The position numbers and the translations under genes were made by a program. From Gordonia liuliyuniae (GTDB lineage: Bacteria > Actinomycetota > Actinomycetes > Mycobacteriales > Mycobacteriaceae): a stretch of 64,000 bases of DNA. Positions 16,255 to 24,621 of this stretch are shown here, piece after piece (within the stretch, counting starts at the first letter, position 1; the number at the start of each line of letters is the position of its first letter). The stretch is taken from contig NZ_JAKKOT010000002.1 of assembly GCF_021739025.1 (NCBI RefSeq), positions 248,001-312,000 of the forward strand, given 5' to 3'. The notes under the pieces were generated by a model. That model did not search any database, was not told the DNA's origin, and was given only the letters and a program-made list of their open reading frames with translations.

Positions 16255-17817
16255 TCAGGCGGGTGAGGGTTGCGGGTCGGCGATTCGTTCACGCAGTTGC
16301 TGCTTGCGGATCTTCATCGTCGGGGTCTTGGGCAGTTCGGTGACGACCTCGAGTTGCTCGGGGAACTTCGCCGGCGATATACCGGATTCCTTGCAGAACT
16401 GCCGCAGCTCGTCTAGTTCGACGGTCTGACCGGGGTCGACGAGTTCGCACACCGCGCAGATCCGCTCGCCGCGGACCTCATCGGGAAGCCCGATCACCGC
16501 GACATTCGCGATCGCCGGGTGGTTCACCAGCACGTCTTCGATCTCGGACGGGCTGATCGATTCGCCCTTGCGGATGATCAGGTCCTTCTCGCGGCCAACG
16601 AGGGTGAGGTGCCCCTGGCGTCCCACCTGGCCGATGTCACCGGTGAAGAACCAGCCGTCGGAGTCGAAAGGCCGGACGATCTCACCGTCGGCGATGTAGT
16701 GCTTGAACAGGATCGGGCCGCGCACCCACACGCGACCGGTGCCGCCGATCGGAAGGACTTCGTCTGCCTCAGAACGGATTTGGATCTCGCAGTTGAGAAC
16801 TGGACGGCCTGAGGTCGTTGCGAGTTGATCAATGGTGTCGCTCGGTCGAGACGACGCAATCATCGGCGACTCCGTCATGCCGTAACCGTGCAGAACCGGC
16901 ACACCGACGTCGGTGAACACTTCGTGGAAGAGCTTCTCCGGCATCGGCGCGCCGCCGCCCGCGAGCACCCTCAGCGTCGGCACCACCCGCGTATCCGGGC
17001 GCTGCCTCTGCTGGTGAAGCAGAAGTGAGTAGTGGGGTGTCGATCCGCCGGTGATCGTGACACCGTGCTTGCGCATGAGCGCGACTGCCGCGGCTGGTTC
17101 GTACACCTCCATCAGCACCAGTGGCATGCCTGCCCACAACGAGGTGATCAGCATGTCCGGGCCGCCGATGTGGGCGTACGGGAAGAAGATCGTGCCGGTG
17201 TCGGCGTACGTCGCCTCGATGGCGTCCGCCACACCGACGCCGCCCGCGATCAGCGAGCCGTCGGTGTGGCAGACGCCCTTCGGCGCCGACGTGGTGCCGG
17301 ACGTGGTGTATATCCAACGGACCTCGTCCGCCCCGTCCTGCACCGGCGCGAGTGCTGTCGGATCGCCGTCGGGCAGGCCGTCGGCGAGGACCAGCGTCCG
17401 GAGCCGGCCTGACACCGCGCCTTTGACCTCTTCGGCCATGAGCGCGTGATCGAATCCGCGGAACTTGCCGACGGTGATCAACCATTGCGATCGGCACTGC
17501 TCCACCATCGCGGTGACCTCGCGGCCACGGTAGAGCGGAATGATCGGGTTCTGCACCGCGCCGAGTCGCGACAGCGCAAGGCTCAGTACGACGGCGTCGA
17601 TGCTGGTGGGAAGCTGCCAGCTCACCACGGCGCCGGGCTCGATGCCCAGCTCGCGCAGGCCTGCGGCGGTGCGCCGCGCGGCGTCGAAGATCTCGACGAA
17701 CGTCTCCGAACGGTCGTGCTCGTCGATCAGTGCCACGGCATCGGGCGTCGCCTCGACGCGGCCGGCCAGCAGCGACCAGATCGACGTCGCCGCGCCGGTC
17801 GGGTCCGTCGCGGTCAC
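16255..17817 (-). CDS. Acyl-CoA synthetase (ANL superfamily, FadD-like)
   Basis: This 520-residue protein has the AMP-binding P-loop YTTSGTTSAPKG near residue 170, the GYGMTES motif near residue 320, the hinge (GWFFTGDIGQ near residue 395) and a C-terminal lysine motif (PTMKIRKQQLRE). It activates a carboxylic acid to its CoA thioester through an acyl-adenylate. A GTG start at 17817 overlaps the upstream enoyl-CoA hydratase stop by 4 nt and has AAGGA just ahead. The acid freed by hydrolysis of a Baeyer-Villiger product is the likely substrate, but chain length or ring preference cannot be seen. Confidence 0.88.
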   Translation of the reverse strand: MTATDPTGAATSIWSLLAGRVEATPDAVALIDEHDRSETFVEIFDAARRTAAGLRELGIEPGAVVSWQLPTSIDAVVLSLALSRLGAVQNPIIPLYRGREVTAMVEQCRSQWLITVGKFRGFDHALMAEEVKGAVSGRLRTLVLADGLPDGDPTALAPVQDGADEVRWIYTTSGTTSAPKGVCHTDGSLIAGGVGVADAIEATYADTGTIFFPYAHIGGPDMLITSLWAGMPLVLMEVYEPAAAVALMRKHGVTITGGSTPHYSLLLHQQRQRPDTRVVPTLRVLAGGGAPMPEKLFHEVFTDVGVPVLHGYGMTESPMIASSRPSDTIDQLATTSGRPVLNCEIQIRSEADEVLPIGGTGRVWVRGPILFKHYIADGEIVRPFDSDGWFFTGDIGQVGRQGHLTLVGREKDLIIRKGESISPSEIEDVLVNHPAIANVAVIGLPDEVRGERICAVCELVDPGQTVELDELRQFCKESGISPAKFPEQLEVVTELPKTPTMKIRKQQLRERIADPQPSPA

Positions 17818-18620
17818 GACTCGTCCTTCTTCGATTCGGCAGGCAGCGGCGCCGCGCTGAGCAGCGGGTAACCGGTGGTCAGCATGGAGTTGGCGTGTCC
17901 GAGCCAGTGCATATCGAACGCCGACTGCAGTGCGGCCTGCTGGCCCATGATGTCCAGCGTCTGGTTCACGGCGCGCTTGCCTTGCCGGAGGGCCCAAGCG
18001 TCCATCTGCGCGATCTCACGGGCGAGATCCATTGTCTGCGTGTCAAGTTCGTCGACCGGAACCACCCGATTGACCATGCCTGCGGCAAATGCCTCCTCAG
18101 CGGAGAAGCTGCGAGCGGTGAAGAGCATCTCCTTGGCGCGACGTGGACCGAGTTCCCAGGTGTGCGCGTGGTATTCGACGCCGCCGATCCCGTACTTGGC
18201 CACCGGATCGCTGAAGAACGTGTTGTCGGCCGCGATGATCAGGTCGCACGGCCAGATGACATTGAGCGCCCCGGCGACGCACGCGCCCTTGACCGACGCG
18301 ATGCTCGGCTTCGGGACGTCTCGCCAGCGGCGAGAGAATCCGAGGTAGAATTCGGTCTCCCAGCCGTAGGCCTTCTCCAGCTGACTTTTATCGGCCGACG
18401 GCTCGTAGCCGCTGGTCACCGATTTCAGGTCATGCCCTGCCGAGAAGTTGTCCCCGTTGGCCCGAACGACGATGACCTTGACCGCATCGTCCGTTGCCGC
18501 CTTCCGCCACGCAGCGTCGAGCTCCTCGAGCATCGGCTCGTTCTGCGCGTTGTGCTTCTCCGGGCGATTCAGCGAGATCAGGGCGACTGCGTCCTTGACC
18601 TGATAGTCGATCAGCGACAT
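17814..18620 (-). CDS. Enoyl-CoA hydratase/isomerase family protein
   Basis: This 268-residue crotonase-fold protein has RPEKHNAQN near residue 20, the first oxyanion loop GHDLKSV near residue 62 and the second KGACVAGAL near residue 110. The insertion between the oxyanion loops is longer than in short enoyl-CoA hydratases. The usual catalytic Glu after GACVAGG is not obvious, so it may act as a hydratase of an unusual acyl-CoA, an isomerase or a ring-opening hydrolase. The ATG at 18620 has AAGGAG 8-9 nt upstream and lies 2 nt after the acyl-CoA dehydrogenase stop. Confidence 0.82.
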   Translation of the reverse strand: MSLIDYQVKDAVALISLNRPEKHNAQNEPMLEELDAAWRKAATDDAVKVIVVRANGDNFSAGHDLKSVTSGYEPSADKSQLEKAYGWETEFYLGFSRRWRDVPKPSIASVKGACVAGALNVIWPCDLIIAADNTFFSDPVAKYGIGGVEYHAHTWELGPRRAKEMLFTARSFSAEEAFAAGMVNRVVPVDELDTQTMDLAREIAQMDAWALRQGKRAVNQTLDIMGQQAALQSAFDMHWLGHANSMLTTGYPLLSAAPLPAESKKDES

Positions 18621-18622
18621 AG

Positions 18623-19699
18623 TCACACTCCTTCGTAGATTTCGGTGATAGCCGAGACGATCGAGCTGTTGAGGTCGGCGGCGTCGCCGAAGTCGAACTG
18701 CCAGCGTTTGGCGGCGTCGGTGAACAGGTGGACGTTGGACTCGACCATGTACCCGATGCCTGCGTGGACCTCATGTGCGCAGTGGACCATCTCGCGCGCG
18801 GTGAGGATCGCCTGGTTACGCATGAGGTCGACGTACGGTCGTCCGTCACCGGTGGTGTCGATCGCCGTCGCGGCCGCTCGCGTGTGTGCCGAGGTGACAT
18901 GCGCGTTGACCGCGATGTCAGTGCACAGGTACTGAACGGCTTGGAAGCGGCCGATTGCCCCGCCGAACTGGTGACGTTGCTGGGCGTACCGGACAGTCAT
19001 GTCCAGGAGTCGCATGCCTGCGCCGTGCACCTGCGCTGCGCGCAGTACGTCGCCGCGCTGGGAAGCCAGATCGATCGCGTGGTCGGCGGCGGAACCGCGA
19101 GCGAGAGTCCGCTGGTCCGTCATGGCGACGTCGGTCAACGTAACGCTGAAGGTCGGGTGTCCACCGATGTTCGGCATCGCCTCGACGCTGACCTCCGCCG
19201 AATCGACGAGCAGCAGGAGGCTCTCGCCGTCGGCCACCGCATGCACCAGCAGGCTCTCCGCCTGGTCGGCGTACTCGACGCCGAGCACCCGCCCGGTGGC
19301 GCTGCCACCGGTGACGCTGACTGCCGATCCCCAGTTCTCGGTGCCGAATGCCGGGACGACGACGGCGTCGCCGTCACCGATACGCGCGGCCAGGGCGGTC
19401 GCCGTCGGGGACCCTGCGAGGATCGCCGCGTCGCGGGCGACGGTGAGATCGAGCAACGGTGTCTGCGCCAGTGCCCGGCCCATTTCGACGAAGATCGCGG
19501 CGATGGTTCCCAGCGATGCGCTCTCGTCCCCGGTTCCCGACGGATCGGCGAGTTGTAGCCAGCCCAGTTCGGCGAACTGTCTCACCTGTTCGGCGAACGG
19601 CACGGTATTCGAACGGTCGTCCAACGGCGAGTAGCGCGCGAAGACCGACTTGCTTACGTCAGTGAGGGCTGCGAAGTCCTCGCCCCATGTGAGTTCCAT
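18623..19699 (-). CDS. Acyl-CoA dehydrogenase, divergent subunit (FadE-like)
   Basis: This 358-residue protein has the C-terminal acyl-CoA dehydrogenase helices (RYAQQRHQFGGAIGRFQAVQ near residue 235, VHAGIGYMVESNVHLFTDAAKRW near residue 320) but a degenerate N-terminal half. In this order such divergent FadE proteins are often the non-FAD-binding half of alpha2-beta2 heterotetramers that oxidise steroid or ring side chains. The neighbour 9 nt upstream is a fuller acyl-CoA dehydrogenase, so the two are a likely pair. The pairing is inference from family knowledge and order. Confidence 0.82.
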   Translation of the reverse strand: MELTWGEDFAALTDVSKSVFARYSPLDDRSNTVPFAEQVRQFAELGWLQLADPSGTGDESASLGTIAAIFVEMGRALAQTPLLDLTVARDAAILAGSPTATALAARIGDGDAVVVPAFGTENWGSAVSVTGGSATGRVLGVEYADQAESLLVHAVADGESLLLLVDSAEVSVEAMPNIGGHPTFSVTLTDVAMTDQRTLARGSAADHAIDLASQRGDVLRAAQVHGAGMRLLDMTVRYAQQRHQFGGAIGRFQAVQYLCTDIAVNAHVTSAHTRAAATAIDTTGDGRPYVDLMRNQAILTAREMVHCAHEVHAGIGYMVESNVHLFTDAAKRWQFDFGDAADLNSSIVSAITEIYEGV

Positions 19700-19708
19700 G
19701 ATCTTCTC

Positions 19709-20866
19709 CTATCGCGGCAGGCCGAGGCCCCGCGTCGCGAGCACCATCCGCTTGAGCTGAGACGTTCCTCCGGCGTGGTTCGCGAACGATTGTCGGTACC
19801 AGGCCTCGGGCTTTCCGTTGAGCGGTGCGTCCGCCGATCCCTTGCGCAGCTGACTCGTCGGTCCGAGGACGCGATCGAAGACCTGGGCGAAGACCGGCTC
19901 GTACTCCTTGGCGATGACTTGCTGCGCGCCGCCTGCCCAGGGCGTCTTGCGGCCTGCGGCGTTGTCGCCGATGATCTCGTAGGCCAGCGCGCGCTGGGTC
20001 TGCACCATCTCGGCTAGCTTGGCGATGTCGGCTTGCACGTGCGGGTCGTCCAGCTTGCCGGGAATCGCTTTGCAGTGCCCGATCAGGTCACGCAGTCGAC
20101 TCTCCTGCATCGCGTAGATCGGTTCGACGGTGCCCGAAGCGTAGAAGGCCCGCATGATGTAGTGCCAGCCCTTCCCCTCCTCGCCGATCAAGGCGTCGGC
20201 GGGCACTCGGACCTTGTCCAAGTACGTGCTCGACTGCACGCCGCCGCCGTAGTTCCGCATCGGGTGCAGCGTGACGCCCGGAGACTTCAGGTCGACGACG
20301 AAAATGCTGATCGCGTCCCGCGCGGCATCGCCTGTCGAGGTGCGCGCGGCCACGAAGAGCACATCGGACATCGGCCCCCACGAGGTGAACGCCTTCTGTC
20401 CGGTGATCACCCAGTCGTCGCCTTCACGGACGGCCTTGGTCTGCAGGCTTCCCAGGTCCGAACCGGCCTCAGGTTCGGTGAGCCCTTCGGCCCACAGCGT
20501 GCGCATGTTCGCGATGTCGGGAAGCAGGCGCTGCTTCTGCTCTTCGGTTCCGCCCACCAGGATGGTGCCTGCCGCCAGAAAGATGCCGACCGAGTTGATC
20601 AGTGGCGCGTCGGCGGCATACAGCTCCTCGAGGAGGATCTGGTTCGCGACCGGCGTCAATCCCTTGCCGCCGTACTCGACAGGCCATGTCAGTCCGATCC
20701 AGCCCTTCTCGGCGACCTTCTTGCTGAAGTCGACAGCGATCTGCCACTGCTCCGGTGCGTCGTCGAATTCTGGGTTGAACGCGTTCTCGCGAGGCAGTTC
20801 GGCGTTCAGGAACTCGCGGATCTCGGTGCGCCAGGCTTCGAGATCATCGGTCAATGGTGTGCGCAT
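19709..20866 (-). CDS. Acyl-CoA dehydrogenase (FadE-like)
   Basis: This 385-residue protein keeps the full acyl-CoA dehydrogenase layout: N-terminal helices (GWIGLTWPVEYGGKGL near residue 55), the FAD-site strand (LTEPEAGSDLGSLQTKA near residue 130), the ITGQKAFTSWG strand near residue 155 and a C-terminal helix bundle. The ATG at 20866 overlaps the Rieske oxygenase stop by 4 nt and has GGAGAGG upstream. It likely forms a complex with the divergent acyl-CoA dehydrogenase that follows, introducing an alpha,beta double bond for the enoyl-CoA hydratase. Confidence 0.88.
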   Translation of the reverse strand: MRTPLTDDLEAWRTEIREFLNAELPRENAFNPEFDDAPEQWQIAVDFSKKVAEKGWIGLTWPVEYGGKGLTPVANQILLEELYAADAPLINSVGIFLAAGTILVGGTEEQKQRLLPDIANMRTLWAEGLTEPEAGSDLGSLQTKAVREGDDWVITGQKAFTSWGPMSDVLFVAARTSTGDAARDAISIFVVDLKSPGVTLHPMRNYGGGVQSSTYLDKVRVPADALIGEEGKGWHYIMRAFYASGTVEPIYAMQESRLRDLIGHCKAIPGKLDDPHVQADIAKLAEMVQTQRALAYEIIGDNAAGRKTPWAGGAQQVIAKEYEPVFAQVFDRVLGPTSQLRKGSADAPLNGKPEAWYRQSFANHAGGTSQLKRMVLATRGLGLPR

Positions 20867-21909
20867 CAGGCCTCTCCTGCTGTCTGTGCGTCGGTTCCGG
20901 CCAACTGATCGTCGACGCGGTGGCCCTTTTCTCCCTCGGGGTAGAAGCGGCGGGCCCACTGACGAATGTCTCGGAATCCGGCCGCCTCGGCTGTCGCCAG
21001 ACCCGGCGGCTCGGTATAGCGCTGGTGCTCCCAGATCGCGATGTCCGCACGTACCTGGTTGATCGCGCTGCGCTGCCGTTTGGCCACCTTGTCCTGGTCC
21101 TGCCCTGGTTCGATACTCGCCCATGCGGAGAACCGCAGGATCGATGTCTCGTCGTCGACCGGCGTGACCGCGGAGAGGCTGCAGACGTCGCCGACTCCCC
21201 ATGCGTAGGCGTACCCGAGCCCAACTCCGAGGAGGGTCGCGTTAGTGCCGCCGGGTACGGACTCGATCTCACCGTCCGCGCCACGAACTTTGAACGCCAG
21301 AGCCAGTTCGGTCTTGAAGTCGTGATCACCGAATTCCCGGCTCACCACAGTCGGAATCTCGTCCGCGCGGTGCACATACTTGAAGTGCGCGAAGTCGACG
21401 CCGTTCTCCGCCGCGTACTGCGGATGGATGGGGGCCTTCGGATGCTCGTACCGGCCGGTCTCACCGGCCTCGTGGTAGTTCTCGGCAGGTCCGCTCCCCT
21501 CGAACAGGTCGAAGACGCTGGGTACGTCGTACGTGGGCTCGCCGCCGTTCGCGTCGTGCCACACGTACATGACTCCGTCGCGCTCGGCCGCCGTCCATAC
21601 GCCGATTCGGCGCACCCGGTTCGTCGACTTCTGGTACGGAATGCAGGTGTTTCGGCCATTCGGCCCCCATCGCCATCCGTGGAACGGGCATTGGATGTCG
21701 TTGCCCTGCACGGTTCCGCCGTACGCGAGATTGGCCCCGAGGTGCTCGCAGTACGCGTTCATCACGACCAGTTCACCGTCGTCGGTCCGATAGGCGACAA
21801 GGTCCTTTCCGAAGTATCGGAGCGGCAGGACGGCGCCCACCTCCAGTTCGTCAGACCATCCGATCTGGAACCAGCCGGTGGGCTTCATCGACAACGCCAT
21901 CGATGTCAT
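20866..21909 (-). CDS. Rieske non-heme iron oxygenase, alpha subunit (KshA-like)
   Basis: This 347-residue protein has the Rieske [2Fe-2S] motif C-x-H followed by C-x2-H (CEHLGANLAYGG near residue 53, CPFHGWRW near residue 74) and the mononuclear-iron ligands in GVDFAHFKYVH near residue 170. GWFQIGW and AYCEHLGA match the KshA (3-ketosteroid 9-alpha-hydroxylase) group closely. The enzyme hydroxylates an alicyclic ring with O2 and electrons from the KshB-like reductase encoded at 13156-14223. The ATG at 21909 has AGGAG 7 nt upstream. It is the first gene of the ten-gene operon, about 130 nt from the promoter at 22046-22074. The ring substrate is unknown. Confidence 0.88.
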   Translation of the reverse strand: MTSMALSMKPTGWFQIGWSDELEVGAVLPLRYFGKDLVAYRTDDGELVVMNAYCEHLGANLAYGGTVQGNDIQCPFHGWRWGPNGRNTCIPYQKSTNRVRRIGVWTAAERDGVMYVWHDANGGEPTYDVPSVFDLFEGSGPAENYHEAGETGRYEHPKAPIHPQYAAENGVDFAHFKYVHRADEIPTVVSREFGDHDFKTELALAFKVRGADGEIESVPGGTNATLLGVGLGYAYAWGVGDVCSLSAVTPVDDETSILRFSAWASIEPGQDQDKVAKRQRSAINQVRADIAIWEHQRYTEPPGLATAEAAGFRDIRQWARRFYPEGEKGHRVDDQLAGTDAQTAGEA

Positions 21910-22045
21910 TTCAGATCTCCTCGCTGTGTCGGCACTGCCGCGGGTGGAAGGAAGTCGGACGGGCTCGCGGTTCGAAGTAGCCCACACGGAAGATGTCGGC
22001 CCTCCGGGGCTGGCTATACGGCTCGTGGGCTCCGTGACTGCTATC

Positions 22046-22074
22046 ACTGTAGCCGTTGGCTACGCACGCGTCAA
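22046..22074 (-). promoter_or_regulatory. SigA-type promoter with operator palindrome in spacer (site 3)
   Basis: The minus strand carries TTGACG (22074-22069), 17 bp, then TACAGT (22051-22046), with GTAGCC-GTT-GGCTAC at 22049-22063. It drives the ten-gene operon from the Rieske oxygenase to the alcohol dehydrogenase ending at 10210. Confidence 0.82.
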
Positions 22075-22103
22075 CTTCGTCAACTTGAATGGCTACAACT
22101 CGC

Positions 22104-22132
22104 TTGACGCCACTCCTGAGCGGCTCTACAGT
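22104..22132 (+). promoter_or_regulatory. Divergent SigA-type promoter for the ADH at 22277
   Basis: On the plus strand TTGACG (22104-22109) and TACAGT (22127-22132) are again 17 bp apart, the same hexamers as in sites 1-3. The spacer lacks the full palindrome, but GGCTAC half-sites lie at 22091-22096 and 22135-22140, and an inverted repeat CTGCCA/TGGCAG lies at 22152-22169 in the leader. Confidence 0.7.
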
Positions 22133-22276
22133 ATGGCTACGAATGAGACGTCTGCCACGGAATTGGCAGGCATTCGAACTTCCTATTTCCCGTTTTGGGC
22201 GGACGAGGCGAGTCGCGCCGCGACGTGCGCTGCGGGGTCGGCCCCATTTCCTACGACGATCAGTGAGGTTGAGACG

Positions 22277-23365
22277 TTGAGAGCTCTTTTGTTCGACGGA
22301 AGCGAGAACAAGCTGGTGGACGGGGTAGAAGTCCGCACACCGGGCGTCGGTGAAGTCGCCGTCCGAATCGAGGCGAGCGGACTGTGCCAAAGCGACCTGA
22401 GTGTCATCAACGGCAAGATTCCGTTCTCAGTGCCGGTGATCCTCGGGCACGAGGGCGCTGGCGTAGTGGAGGCGGTCGGCCTCGGCGTGACCAACCCGGT
22501 CGTCGGCGATCATGTCGTGCTGTCGACGCTCGCCGCGTGCGGAATGTGTGCGTCCTGCACCAGCGGCCATCCGACGATGTGCCGCGAGTCGTTCGGCAAG
22601 ACAGCGACTCCGTTCCGCATCGGAGACACTCAGGTGCACAACTTCGCTGCGCTGTCGACTTTCGCTGAGCGCATCGTGGTGGCCGCAGGCCAGGCCGTAC
22701 CCATCCCGAAAGACGTCCCGATGGAGGCCGCCTGCCTGATCGGCTGCGGCGTCCTGACCGGGGCCGGCGCCGTGATCAACCGCGCCCGCGTTCAGATCGG
22801 CGATTCGGTGGTCGTCATCGGCGCCGGCGGCATCGGCCTGAACGTAATCCAGGCGGCCCGTATCTCGGGCGCCACGAAGATCATCGCCATCGACACGAAT
22901 CCCGACAAGGAGGCGACGGCGCGGACATTCGGTGCAACAGAGTTCGTCAACCCGTCCAGCGTCGACGCCGTGGCCGCCGTCCGATCGCTTACCGACGGAG
23001 GCGTCCACCACGCTTTCGACTGCGTCGGCGGAGAAGCGATCACCAGCATGGCGATGGAGATGATCGACTGGGGCGGCCAGCTCATCATGCTTGGCGTCGC
23101 CGGTCCCGACGCCAAGCTGTCGGTGCCTGCAAGCACTTTCTACATGGACCGCTCGGTGCTCGGATGCCGGTACGGATCGTCGCGCCCCGGCACCGACGTG
23201 CCCCGCTATGTGGACCTTTACCAGTCGGGAGAGCTCTACCTGGACCAGCTGATCACCAAGGTGTACGACTTCGAGGACTACGAGTCGCTGTTCGCCGACG
23301 CGAGAGAGGGCCGCCTCGACCGCGGCGTCCTCCGCATGAGGACTGAGACTGAGTCGGCCGTCTGA
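22277..23365 (+). CDS. Zinc-dependent alcohol dehydrogenase, class III-like
   Basis: This protein of about 362 residues has the catalytic Cys motif GLCQSDL near residue 35, GHEGAGVVEAVG near residue 58, the structural-zinc loop CGMCASCTSGHPTMC near residue 87 and the cofactor motif GAGGIGLN near residue 178. The LxSTLAACG and DCVGG segments resemble class III-type, long-chain or thiol-adduct dehydrogenases of actinomycetes. A TTG at 22277 is chosen as the start because GAGG lies 8 nt upstream and the usual RALLF opening follows; the frame further upstream contains the promoters. It is transcribed divergently from the Rieske operon, so the two are likely co-regulated. Confidence 0.85.
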   Translation: MRALLFDGSENKLVDGVEVRTPGVGEVAVRIEASGLCQSDLSVINGKIPFSVPVILGHEGAGVVEAVGLGVTNPVVGDHVVLSTLAACGMCASCTSGHPTMCRESFGKTATPFRIGDTQVHNFAALSTFAERIVVAAGQAVPIPKDVPMEAACLIGCGVLTGAGAVINRARVQIGDSVVVIGAGGIGLNVIQAARISGATKIIAIDTNPDKEATARTFGATEFVNPSSVDAVAAVRSLTDGGVHHAFDCVGGEAITSMAMEMIDWGGQLIMLGVAGPDAKLSVPASTFYMDRSVLGCRYGSSRPGTDVPRYVDLYQSGELYLDQLITKVYDFEDYESLFADAREGRLDRGVLRMRTETESAV

Positions 23366-23373
23366 TGTGCGGC

Positions 23374-23403
23374 GCACCCGCTGCGCTACCGCGCCGCGGG
23401 TGC
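23374..23403. terminator. Hairpin between convergent ADH and regulator genes
   Basis: GCACCCGC (23374-23381) pairs with GCGGGTGC (23396-23403) in the 44-nt gap between convergent stops at 23365 and 23410, consistent with a shared terminator. Confidence 0.6.
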
Positions 23404-23409
23404 CGTCCG

Positions 23410-24438
23410 CTACCGGTTCGGTCGCGTCGCGTACACCAGCACCTGCAGCATCTCCGTCACTTCCCGACGGATGTCAGCCGCTGTTCGGTCCGGGCTATCT
23501 GCGAGCTCGGTGAGGTAGGGCTCATACAAGTTCCACACGGCGCCGACCAACGCCAGCAGTGATGCGAGCACATTCGAATCGAACTCCGCACGGACATCCG
23601 GTTTCCGATCTTCCCCATTCCAAAGCGCCTCGATCTGATTTCGATAACCGCGAGACTTCACCCCGTTTAGGAGTCGATCCGGCGGTGTCCCCTCGAATAC
23701 TGACCACGTCAGCATTCGACCGAACTGCCCGGAGTCGACGTCTGCGCCGAATGAGTTCTCAAGGGCTGCGTACGCATCGTCTTCTTCCGAAAGTCGGTCG
23801 CCACCGTATGTCACGAGCATCTCCATGACACTCATGAGGAGATTCTCTTTCGTTCGATAGAACCGATGGATGAGGCCGTAGGAGACATCGGCTGCGGCGG
23901 CGACCTCTCGCAAGGAGACTTTCGCGGGGCCTTTTCGTGCGAACAGATCTGCGGCCGCTAGGAGGATCGCGTGCTGTGCACCGGAGTCTTCCCCTTTCGG
24001 GGGCGGCACCCATGCGGGAACGGGCTTGCCCCCTTTGCCTTTCGGCCCGCCGTTGTTCGCACCGTTCGCTGCGGCAGTTCCCGGCGTCAACGCCGACGCC
24101 ATCGCGAGAACGACGTCCTTCGTCGCCGGATCGAACAGCATCGTTGCGGGTGTGAGCCCCTCGTCGGTCGCTGTCGTCATCCATTCCGCGAGTGCGCGAC
24201 TTCCGACCTCGTCGTCGACGACGTCGAGGAGCTCAGCGACCTCCTCGCGCACTTCGTGCCGATCCAGGTCGAACTGCCAAGTCGGAAACAGTGTCACCTG
24301 AGCGCCCAAATAGCCGAGAATCCTTCTATTCCTCAATCGCCTGTTGATTGCCTGTCGGCTAATATCGAGAAAATCCACGACTCGAGGAGTCGGCCACAAC
24401 TCCACAACCGTCTCGACAACCTCGTTAGTGGCACCCAT
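23410..24438 (-). CDS. TetR-family regulator with an extra N-terminal helix-turn-helix domain
   Basis: This protein of about 342 residues has two parts. Residues 1-115 contain VVDFLDISRQAINRRLRNRR then LFPTWQFD, a pattern like the HTH plus FPxWQF segment of Xre/MbcA/ParS-type (DUF2384-like) proteins. A Gly/Pro/Lys-rich linker follows (GGPKGKGGKPVPAWVPPPKG). From about residue 150 there is a TetR DNA-binding domain (LFARKGPAKVSLREVAAAADVSYGLIHRFYRTKENLL) and a helical ligand domain. The ATG at 24438 is chosen, but a TTG at 24471 is possible; neither has a clear Shine-Dalgarno sequence. Its place at the end of the catabolic cluster makes it the prime candidate for binding the GTAGCC-N3-GGCTAC operators (inference). 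Confidence 0.82.
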   Translation of the reverse strand: MGATNEVVETVVELWPTPRVVDFLDISRQAINRRLRNRRILGYLGAQVTLFPTWQFDLDRHEVREEVAELLDVVDDEVGSRALAEWMTTATDEGLTPATMLFDPATKDVVLAMASALTPGTAAANGANNGGPKGKGGKPVPAWVPPPKGEDSGAQHAILLAAADLFARKGPAKVSLREVAAAADVSYGLIHRFYRTKENLLMSVMEMLVTYGGDRLSEEDDAYAALENSFGADVDSGQFGRMLTWSVFEGTPPDRLLNGVKSRGYRNQIEALWNGEDRKPDVRAEFDSNVLASLLALVGAVWNLYEPYLTELADSPDRTAADIRREVTEMLQVLVYATRPNR

Positions 24439-24621
24439 GACCCGAAGTTTACCAGCTGATCGATCTAGCAATGGTGTATGAATTCAGGTTTCTGACGACC
24501 AGTGCGCCTTCCCGTGACAGGCCAACGATTAAATAGTTGTCTAGCCTCACGAGATCGACGCAGCGCGTTTCGACGTTGTCAGCGTGCGCAAAGCCGTCTT
24601 TCGCCCTGCGGACACCACTAC

